A stretch of DNA of 64,000 nt from 3107 sp001483205 (lineage in GTDB: Bacteria; Pseudomonadota; Alphaproteobacteria; Rhodobacterales; Rhodobacteraceae). Both the position numbers and the translations under genes were made by a program. Below the pieces are notes generated by a model. It saw only the letters and a program-made list of their open reading frames with translations, searched no databases and was not told the origin of the DNA. The stretch lies in assembly GCA_964291375.2 (NCBI GenBank), contig OZ219809.1:248001-312000 (forward strand). Direction: 5' to 3'. This document shows, piece by piece, positions 53,888 through 60,598 of the stretch (position 1 is the stretch's first letter; every line of letters begins with the position of its first letter).

Positions 53888-53933
53888 TAAGAGGGGCGCG
53901 CGCCGCCCACCCCATTGAGGGGTAGACGGCGCG

Positions 53934-54026
53934 GCCCGGTCTTGCGACCGGGCGGATGGTTTGGCCGCCGATGCACCCTTATGCAGAGGTCTTATGTCAG
54001 AGGTCTTGACCTTATCCGCGGATAAG
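53934..54026. repeat. Interspersed repeat, right half plus palindrome (R13)
   Basis: Hairpin GCCCGGTC-TTGC-GACCGGGC (53934-53953), GGATGGTTTGGCCGCCGATG, right end TTATGCAGAGGTCTTA, a duplicated CAGAGGTCTT, then the palindrome CTTATCCGCGGATAAG (54011-54026). It lies downstream of ilvC (which reads leftwards). Confidence 0.72.
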
Positions 54027-54095
54027 GTGCCGTGACCGGATTTTGGCAAACGTTTTGCCATCAGGCAAAGCACACCCGGCCCGAATATGCCCGCC

Positions 54096-55121
54096 CTAGT
54101 TCCGCTCCTGATCCACCAGCTTGCCCGCCGAAATCCACGGCATCATCGCGCGCAGCTTCCTGCCGACCTCTTCGATCTGATGCTCGTCGTTCATCCGGCG
54201 CGTGCCCTTAAAGAACGGCTGACCAGCGGCGTTTTCCTGCATGAAGTCGCGCACGAACCCGCCGGTCTGAATATCGCGCAGAATGGCCTTCATTTCCGCC
54301 TTGGTCCGGTCATAGGGCAGCACCCGGGGGCCGGACACATACTCGCCGTATTCCGCAGTGTTAGAGATCGAATAGTTCATGTTGGCGATGCCGCCCTCAT
54401 AGATCAGATCGACGATCAGCTTTACCTCGTGCAGGCACTCGAAATAGGCCATCTCAGGGGCATATCCGGCCTCGACCAGCGTCTCGAAACCACAGCGGAT
54501 CAGCTCCACCAGACCACCGCACAGCACCGCCTGCTCGCCGAACAGATCGGTTTCGCATTCCTCGCGGAAGGTGGTTTCGATGATGCCCGAGCGCCCGCCG
54601 CCAATCGCCGAGCAATAGGACAGCCCGGTTTCCAGCGCCTTGCCGGTGGCGTCCTGATGAATGGCGACAAGGCAGGGCACACCGCCGCCCCGGACATATT
54701 CGCCGCGCACGGTGTGGCCGGGGCCTTTCGGGGCCATCATTATCACATCGACGCCCGGTTTCGGCTCTATCAGGCCGAAATGAACGTTGAGACCATGGGC
54801 AAAGGCGATTGCCGCGCCGTCGTGCAGGTTATCATGGATATGCTTCCGGTAGGTCTCGGCCTGCAATTCATCGGGCATGGTGAACATGATCAGGTCGCAC
54901 CAGGCGGCGGCCTCGGCAATGGCCATGACGCGCAGGCCCTCGGCCTCTGCCTTGGCCGCAGAGGGAGAGCCGTCGCGCAGCGCCACCACAAGATTTGCCG
55001 CCCCCGAATCGCGCAGGTTCAGGGCGTGGGCGTGGCCTTGAGAGCCATAGCCCAGAATGGCGATCTTCTTGTCCCTGATCAGGTTCACATCGCAATCGCG
55101 ATCATAGTAAACACGCATCAC
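54096..55121 (-). CDS. ilvC: Ketol-acid reductoisomerase (class I)
   Basis: 341 residues, standard class I length. NADPH loop AILGYGSQGHAHALNLRDSG (about residues 20-39), catalytic region MAPKGPGHTVRGEY (about 131), and C-terminal FECLHEVKLIVDLIYEGGIANMNYSISNTAEYGEY (about 226-260) with the Mg-binding Glu residues. It performs the second step of Val/Leu/Ile synthesis in the cytosol. It is flanked on both sides by the interspersed repeats; ilvE lies 15 kb away. Confidence 0.97.
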   Translation of the reverse strand: MMRVYYDRDCDVNLIRDKKIAILGYGSQGHAHALNLRDSGAANLVVALRDGSPSAAKAEAEGLRVMAIAEAAAWCDLIMFTMPDELQAETYRKHIHDNLHDGAAIAFAHGLNVHFGLIEPKPGVDVIMMAPKGPGHTVRGEYVRGGGVPCLVAIHQDATGKALETGLSYCSAIGGGRSGIIETTFREECETDLFGEQAVLCGGLVELIRCGFETLVEAGYAPEMAYFECLHEVKLIVDLIYEGGIANMNYSISNTAEYGEYVSGPRVLPYDRTKAEMKAILRDIQTGGFVRDFMQENAAGQPFFKGTRRMNDEHQIEEVGRKLRAMMPWISAGKLVDQERN

Positions 55122-55354
55122 GGTGGTCCTTTCGATAAAATTTCAGTGCCGTGTGCCATGGGGGAAGACGCGCCATGGCGGTCGCAGGTGTGTCGCCTGA
55201 AAGCGATAATCGGAAAAATTGGCCAGATAAACCCCGTATGAGGGAAAAAATCATGCAGGCGGGCGAAAGCGGTTGGTGTGGTCTGTGGCGGGGCAGGCGA
55301 TGACCCCGGTTTGGGGCTGTCCGGTTTGGCGATGACCTTTGCCGACAGCATACC

Positions 55355-55459
55355 CTTATCCGCGGATAAGCGACGGGGGGTGTCGGCGGCAGGCGCGCCC
55401 TCACGCCCCGCCCGGCCCAAGCCAATAGGTCAGCAGTACTGCCCTTATCCGCGGATAAG
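55355..55459. repeat. Palindrome/repeat array, proximal part (R14a)
   Basis: Two exact palindromes CTTATCCGCGGATAAG (55355-55370 and 55444-55459). Between them are a 39-bp exact copy (55376-55414) of the sequence that includes the phoH stop codon, and an inverted end module CCAATAGGTCAGC...GCTGCCC-type (55425-55443). Part of the 656-bp ilvC-phoH gap, in which no gene is supported. Confidence 0.75.
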
Positions 55460-55540
55460 CCTCGCCCGTGCCGGAGCAAAGGCGCGAACAATCCGAAGGG
55501 TAGCGCCCGGCCCGGCGGGTGCAAAGCGCCCGCCGGGGCG

Positions 55541-55748
55541 GGCGCTGCCCGGTCTTGCGACCGGGCGGGACGGTTTGGCTACTGATGCGCCAATAGGTCA
55601 GCGATGCTGCCCTTATCCGCGGATAAGCCTCAACCTTATCCGCGGATAAGCCCCCCTTGCCGGGGCGGGCGCTGCCCGGTCCTGCGACCGGGCGGATGGT
55701 TTGGCTACTGATGCGCTATTATTCAGAGTGCCCTTATCCGCGGATAAG
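55541..55748. repeat. Palindrome/repeat array, distal part (R14b)
   Basis: Order: hairpin GCCCGGTC-TTGC-GACCGGGC (55547-55566), GGACGGTTTGGCTACTGATG, CCAATAGGTCAGCGATGCTG, palindromes at 55612-55627 and 55635-55650, a second hairpin GCCCGGTC-CTGC-GACCGGGC (55674-55693), GGATGGTTTGGCTACTGATG, a variant right end TTATTCAGAG, and a palindrome at 55733-55748. The unit hairpin-GGTTTGGC-end-palindrome is therefore tandemly repeated. Confidence 0.78.
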
Positions 55749-55777
55749 GTCCGGGGGTGTCGGCGGCAGGCGCGCCC

Positions 55778-56776
55778 TCACGCCCCGCCCGCATCATACG
55801 CCTCGATGATCCGCGTCACCAGCGGATGGCGCACCACATCCTTGGCCGAAAAACGGCTGAAGGCAATGCCCTCGACACCGGCCAGCAACCGCTCGGCATC
55901 ATGCAGGCCAGAGCGCACCCCGCGCGGCAGGTCAACCTGGCTGGGATCACCGGTCACCGCCATCCGCGAGCCTTCGCCAAGACGGGTCAGGAACATCTTC
56001 ATCTGCATGGTGGTGGCGTTTTGCGCCTCATCCAGCACGACAAAGGCATTCGACAGCGTTCGCCCGCGCATAAAGGCCAGCGGTGCGATCTCGACCCGCT
56101 TATCCTCGATCAGCTTTGCCACCTGCCTGCCCGGCAGAAAATCGTTCAGCGCGTCATAGAGCGGCTGCATATAGGGATCGACCTTATCCTTCATGTCGCC
56201 GGGCAGAAAGCCCAGACGCTCCCCGGCCTCAACCGCCGGGCGGGACAGGATGATTCGGTCCACCCGCCCCTCAAGGAACATGCTGACCCCGGCGGCGACG
56301 GCCAGATAGGTCTTGCCGGTGCCTGCGGGACCGACGCCAAAGGTCAGCTCGCTTGACATCAGCGCCCGCACATAGGCCCGCTGTGCGTCGGTGCGCGGCT
56401 CTACCGTCCGCTTGCGGGTCCGAAGCTCGACCCGCCCGCCCCGGAACATCTCCAGTTGTCCGCCGGTGCGGGCCTCTGCGCCCCCCATGCGAATCGCACT
56501 TTCGATGTCGCCCGGCTCCAGCGTCTTGCCCGCCTCCAGCCTGCGATAGAGGCTGCGCAGAACCCCCGCTGCCCGCGCCCTCGCCCCGTCTTCCCCCACG
56601 ACATCAAGCTGATTGCCCCGGCGCACGATCTGCACCGCCAGCGATGATTCGATCCGCGCGAGGTTGCTGTCGAAAGAGCCGCACAGGTCGATCAACAGGC
56701 GGTTGTCGGGAAATTCAAGATACGTTTCCGGAAGCGTTTCCGGGCGGGGATCGGGGGGAGGAACGTTGGTACCCAA
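55778..56776 (-). CDS. PhoH-family ATPase
   Basis: 332 residues from TTG 56776, with GGAG 8 bases upstream. No ATG fits, and conserved sequence (LEFPDNRLLIDLCGSFDSNLARIE) begins within 20 residues. KH-like N-terminal region, then Walker A GVGPAGTGKT (about residue 147) and Walker B AFVVLDEAQNATTMQMKMFLTR (about 243), the PhoH core. Homologues (YbeZ) are ATPases working with the YbeY endoribonuclease in rRNA maturation. ybeY is not next door: the 3' side is a 656-bp repeat-filled gap and then ilvC. Confidence 0.93.
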   Translation of the reverse strand: MGTNVPPPDPRPETLPETYLEFPDNRLLIDLCGSFDSNLARIESSLAVQIVRRGNQLDVVGEDGARARAAGVLRSLYRRLEAGKTLEPGDIESAIRMGGAEARTGGQLEMFRGGRVELRTRKRTVEPRTDAQRAYVRALMSSELTFGVGPAGTGKTYLAVAAGVSMFLEGRVDRIILSRPAVEAGERLGFLPGDMKDKVDPYMQPLYDALNDFLPGRQVAKLIEDKRVEIAPLAFMRGRTLSNAFVVLDEAQNATTMQMKMFLTRLGEGSRMAVTGDPSQVDLPRGVRSGLHDAERLLAGVEGIAFSRFSAKDVVRHPLVTRIIEAYDAGGA

Positions 56777-56945
56777 AAAGAACTCCGGCCATCAGGTCAT
56801 TGAAACGATGGTGCCAATTCATCCGCCCGAGCGCAAGCACCGTTTGCGACATTCGGTCGAAAACGGAACAGACAGGGGCGGGAAGGCGGCAGAACGCTGT
56901 CCCGTAGCGGGTGTGCCCGTTGCCCCCGCACAACAGGGGTTTGCG

Positions 56946-57908
56946 ATGCCGACGGATTTTCCCGCAACGCCGGATGCGGGTTTACGGCGCGATGCAGTGA
57001 CGGGAAACGCCCTGGCGTCCCTGTCGATGCTGGTCTGGGCGCTGAGCTTTCCGGCGGCGGAGTTGCTGCTGGAAAGCTGGGATCCCATCGTTCTGATTTC
57101 AGTGCGGTTTGTGCTGGTGGTGGTGCTGCTTGTGCTGCTTTGGGCGGTTATCGAGGGCACGGGGCCCATCCTGCGCGCCCGATGGCTGAAGGGCATTCTG
57201 ATCGGCGGGCCGGGGTTCGGGCTGGCGGCTTATCTGCTGCTGTTGGGGCAATGGATGACTGATCCGGTGACGGTTGCGATTATCGTGTCTTTTTCGCCCG
57301 TTGCCGGGGTGCTGTTAGAGGTGATCGCCGACCGTCGTCGTCTGCGGACACAATTCGCCCTTGGGGTAGTGATCTGTGTCGCGGGCGGGGTTGTCGCTAC
57401 CGGGGCGTCCGAGGCATCAGGGGCAGAGGCCAATCTGGGCTACGGGGCCGGGGCGGCGGCCATATCGGTGTTTCTGTTTGCCTGGGCGTCCCGTGCGGCG
57501 GTCAGCAGTTTCCCCGAGCTTTCGGCGACCGGGCGCGCGACCGTGACCATGGCGGGCGGGCTGATCGGGGTGGTGCCTGTCTGCCTGATCGCGCTGGCCG
57601 CAGGCATCGCGGCACCGCCGTCCGGCCCGGTGGGGGTGCGAGAGATCGGGCTGCTGATCCTCTATGCCCCCATGGGCATGGCGCTGTCACAGGTGTTATG
57701 GATTGCAGGCGTCGGGCGGCTTGGCATTGCGGTTGCCAGCTTTCACATCAACCTGTCGCCCTTTTACGTCATGCTGTTCATGCTGGCGCTGGGGGCAGAG
57801 TGGAACCGGGCGCAGGCCCTGGGTGCAACGCTGGTTGTCGCCGGGGTGATTGTTGCCCAGTGGCGGCGGCGGCACCGGGCGGTCAGGGCAGTTCCGCCGA
57901 GGGAATAA
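56946..57908 (+). CDS. DMT superfamily (EamA-type) transporter
   Basis: 320 residues from ATG 56946 (AGGGG upstream). About ten hydrophobic segments arranged as two EamA repeats: NALASLSMLVWALSFPAAELLL (about residues 20-41) and LLILYAPMGMALSQVLWIAG (second half), with LSPFYVMLFMLALG near the C-terminus. Predicted inner-membrane exporter or importer of metabolites; no substrate can be assigned. It converges with the DUF1285 gene and overlaps its 3' end by 26 bp. Confidence 0.88.
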   Translation: MPTDFPATPDAGLRRDAVTGNALASLSMLVWALSFPAAELLLESWDPIVLISVRFVLVVVLLVLLWAVIEGTGPILRARWLKGILIGGPGFGLAAYLLLLGQWMTDPVTVAIIVSFSPVAGVLLEVIADRRRLRTQFALGVVICVAGGVVATGASEASGAEANLGYGAGAAAISVFLFAWASRAAVSSFPELSATGRATVTMAGGLIGVVPVCLIALAAGIAAPPSGPVGVREIGLLILYAPMGMALSQVLWIAGVGRLGIAVASFHINLSPFYVMLFMLALGAEWNRAQALGATLVVAGVIVAQWRRRHRAVRAVPPRE

Positions 57909-58470
57909 CCGCAAAAAACACCCCGCCGGACCAGACCCCGAACCAGTCTTCGCCCTTGTGCCGCTCGTGACAACCGACCTCGACCAGCCGGTAAAAGCTC
58001 TTGCGGTCAATCAGGGCCTCCAGATTGGCGCGAATCAGAACATAGGGCGACGGTTCGCCGGTCTTTGGGTCACGGACAACGCGAATCGGATGATCGGGAC
58101 CGGCGGCGGCAAAATCCCCGACATGGGTCTCGAAGGTCAGCACCTGATCTTGGCCTTTGCCGGACCGCTCAAAATCCACGGCAACAAAGGGGGCGTCGTC
58201 CACGGTGATACCCACTTTCTCGACCGGGGTGACAAGGAAATAGTCGTCCCCGTCCCGGCGCAGGATAGAGGAAAACAGCCTGACCAGCTCTTTGCGGCCC
58301 ATTGGCGTGCCCAGATACCACCATGTGCCGTCCCGTGCGATCCGCATGTCAAGATCACCGCAGAACGGCGGGTTCCACAGATGCACCGGCGGCGGGCCTT
58401 TCCGCGTCGCGGTTCTGGCGGCGGCGGCGAGGGTGTCGGCGGTGGGTTTCACGGTCTTTTGTTCGGTCAT
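57883..58470 (-). CDS. DUF1285 family protein
   Basis: 195 residues from ATG 58470; ATG 58494 is an alternative adding eight residues. Core sequence PPVHLWNPPFCGDLDMRIARDGTWWYLGTPMGRKELVRLFSSILRRDG (residues about 27-75, in pieces) is diagnostic of DUF1285, and VEKVGITVDDAPFVAV follows. Function unknown; cytosolic. The open frame extends far upstream (to 59946) only as a shadow of the MoxR and DUF58 genes. It is divergent from moxR with a 99-bp gap. Confidence 0.88.
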   Translation of the reverse strand: MTEQKTVKPTADTLAAAARTATRKGPPPVHLWNPPFCGDLDMRIARDGTWWYLGTPMGRKELVRLFSSILRRDGDDYFLVTPVEKVGITVDDAPFVAVDFERSGKGQDQVLTFETHVGDFAAAGPDHPIRVVRDPKTGEPSPYVLIRANLEALIDRKSFYRLVEVGCHERHKGEDWFGVWSGGVFFAVIPSAELP

Positions 58471-58569
58471 GGGATTGCCGTTTGTGCTTTGCATGAGAAG
58501 AATATTTAATGCCCGGCGATGATACCACCCGATGCCGGACAATGATAACGGCAAAGCAGGAGACATGCC

Positions 58570-59625
58570 ATGGCGGGTTTGCCGACGGATGCGGACAGCG
58601 TGGACAGTGCGGACAGTGCGCACGGGGCGGACGACCTGGCCGCCGCAATCGAGGCCCTGGGGGACAGGCTGGCCGAGGCAAGGGCGGGCGTGACCGGAGC
58701 CTTCATCGGGCAGGAGCAGGTCGTCAACCTTGCGCTTTCCACCCTTCTGTGCGGCGGAAACGGGTTGCTGGTTGGTCTGCCCGGATTGGGCAAGACGCTG
58801 CTGGTTGACACACTGGCCACCGTGATGGGGCTGAAAAGCAACCGCATCCAGTTCACGCCGGACCTGATGCCCGCCGACATTCTGGGGTCTGAGGTGCTCG
58901 ACAGAAAGCCCGACGGCACACGGGAGTTCCGCTTTATCGGCGGGCCGGTGTTCTGCCAGCTTTTGATGGCTGATGAGATCAACCGGGCCAGCCCGCGCAC
59001 CCAGTCGGCGCTGTTGCAGGCAATGCAGGAGCGCGAGGTGACGATTGCGGGCAAGCACCGCCCGCTCGGTGCGCCGTTTCATGTGCTGGCCACCCAGAAC
59101 CCGATTGAACAGGAAGGCACCTATCCGCTGCCCGAGGCACAGCTTGACCGCTTTCTGGTGCAGATAAATCTGGACTACCCGGAGCGCGGGACAGAGCGCG
59201 ACATACTGCTGGCGACAACGGGCATCGAGGAAAACAAGGCCTATCAGGTCTTTACCGGGCATGAGCTGCTGGAGGCACAGACAACCCTGCGCCGGATGCC
59301 GGTTGGGGAAAGCGTGGTCGGCGCGATCCTTGATCTGGTCCGGGCCTGTCGTCCCGATGATCCGTCCGCGCCCGAGGCGGTGCGCGGGGCCGTCGCCTGG
59401 GGGCCGGGGCCGCGCGCGGCGCAGGCGCTGATGCTGATGGTGCGGGCGCGCGCCCTTCTGGACGGGCGGCTTGCACCCTCTGTCGGGGATGTGGTCGCCA
59501 TGGCGCGCCCTGTGCTGAGCCACCGCATGGCGCTGAGCTTTGCCGCCCGCGCGCGGGGCGAAAGTCTGGACGCGGTGATTGACGCGGTGCTGACCGGCAG
59601 CGTGCGGATCGGAACCGCCGCGTGA
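58570..59625 (+). CDS. MoxR-type AAA+ ATPase
   Basis: 351 residues from ATG 58570, with AGGAG upstream. Walker A LVGLPGLGKTLLV (about residue 72), Walker B LLMADEINRASPRTQSALLQAMQE (about 135), and sensor 1 LATQNPIEQEGTYPLPEAQLDRF (about 176) are typical MoxR (AAA_3) motifs. MoxR proteins act as chaperones for vWA-domain proteins or cofactor insertion. First gene of a run with DUF58, DUF4159 and a further membrane protein, the usual partners. Confidence 0.95.
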   Translation: MAGLPTDADSVDSADSAHGADDLAAAIEALGDRLAEARAGVTGAFIGQEQVVNLALSTLLCGGNGLLVGLPGLGKTLLVDTLATVMGLKSNRIQFTPDLMPADILGSEVLDRKPDGTREFRFIGGPVFCQLLMADEINRASPRTQSALLQAMQEREVTIAGKHRPLGAPFHVLATQNPIEQEGTYPLPEAQLDRFLVQINLDYPERGTERDILLATTGIEENKAYQVFTGHELLEAQTTLRRMPVGESVVGAILDLVRACRPDDPSAPEAVRGAVAWGPGPRAAQALMLMVRARALLDGRLAPSVGDVVAMARPVLSHRMALSFAARARGESLDAVIDAVLTGSVRIGTAA

Positions 59626-59704
59626 CCCGCCGCCGGGCCATCCCGTTGCCCTGCTCTGTGTCTGTGGCATCACCGCACGGGCCAACAGACCGCCGGGGCG
59701 TCCG

Positions 59705-60598
59705 ATGAGCGCGCAGCCGGATGCAGCGGCGGGCAGGCTGCGCCGGGCCGCCGGGGCGCTGGCCGATCCTCTGCCGCCCCTTCTGGCGCAGGCGGAGCGT
59801 CTGGCCCAGGGGGTCATGCTTGGCGAACACGGGCGCAGGCGTTCGGGGCTGGGCGATGAATTCTGGCAGTATCGCGCGGCGGTCGAGGGGGATGAGGCGC
59901 GGCTGATCGACTGGCGGCGCTCGGCCAAATCAGATGCCCATTTCATCCGTCAGAAGGAGTGGCAGGCGGTTCAGACGGTGTTGATGTGGGTGGATGGGTC
60001 GGCGTCAATGAGCTTTGCATCCGGCCGTGATCTGCCGCGCAAGTCCGAACGGGCGAAAACCCTTGCCCTGGCGCTGGCGATTCTGCTGCTGAGGGCGGGG
60101 GAGAGCGTCGGGCTGGCCGACGGAACCGTGGCGGCGGCGGGCGGGCAGGGGCAAATCCTGCGCCTTGCCGGGGCGATGAGTGCGCCGGAAGGGGCCGCCG
60201 AGTATGGCACCCCCCGGCTGACCGGGCTGAAGCCGAATATCCGCGGGCTGTTCCTGTCCGATTTCATGGGCGACCTTGCGCCGGTCGAGGCGGCCCTGAC
60301 CCGTGCGGCGGAGCGCGGGGTCAGGGGGGCGGTGCTTCAGGTTCTCGACCCGGCAGAAGAGGCGTTTCCCTATGATGGCCGGACGATTTTTGAGAGCATG
60401 GCCGGGGGCGTCCGTCACGAGACCCTGAAGGCGGGTGATCTGCGCGGGCGATACCGGGAGCGCTTGCAGGCGCAGAAAGAGGCGCTGGCGGCGCTCGCCC
60501 GGACCACCGGCTGGCTCTGGCACTGCCATCACACGGATCAGAGCGCTTCTGCCGCCCTGTTGTGGCTCTATGCGGCCACGGAGCGAAGGCAGCGATGA
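59705..60598 (+). CDS. DUF58 domain protein
   Basis: 297 residues. The DUF58 signature region is GLGDEFWQYRAAVEGDEARLIDWRRSAKSD (about residues 48-78), followed by a vWA-like strand VLMWVDGSASMSFASG (about 93-107) with a MIDAS-type DxSxS. It is the expected MoxR partner. The stop overlaps the next start (ATGA). Probably cytosolic or membrane-associated; the role in envelope or stress physiology is inferred from the family. Confidence 0.93.
   Translation: MSAQPDAAAGRLRRAAGALADPLPPLLAQAERLAQGVMLGEHGRRRSGLGDEFWQYRAAVEGDEARLIDWRRSAKSDAHFIRQKEWQAVQTVLMWVDGSASMSFASGRDLPRKSERAKTLALALAILLLRAGESVGLADGTVAAAGGQGQILRLAGAMSAPEGAAEYGTPRLTGLKPNIRGLFLSDFMGDLAPVEAALTRAAERGVRGAVLQVLDPAEEAFPYDGRTIFESMAGGVRHETLKAGDLRGRYRERLQAQKEALAALARTTGWLWHCHHTDQSASAALLWLYAATERRQR

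Noticed and set aside
54111..55241. 384-codon plus-strand frame opposite ilvC
   Set aside because: Shadow of ilvC, which is unmistakable on the minus strand.
55102..55524. 140-codon minus-strand frame upstream of ilvC
   Set aside because: It is built from repeat and palindrome sequence and runs into the ilvC start; no ribosome site and no homology.
55355..55748. CRISPR array at the clustered palindromes
   Set aside because: Spacing between repeats is irregular (from 7 to over 150 bp), the spacers are themselves repeated, and no cas gene is present.
58471..59946. Long minus-strand extension upstream of the DUF1285 gene
   Set aside because: It is antisense to clear MoxR and DUF58 genes; DUF1285 homology starts only at 58470.
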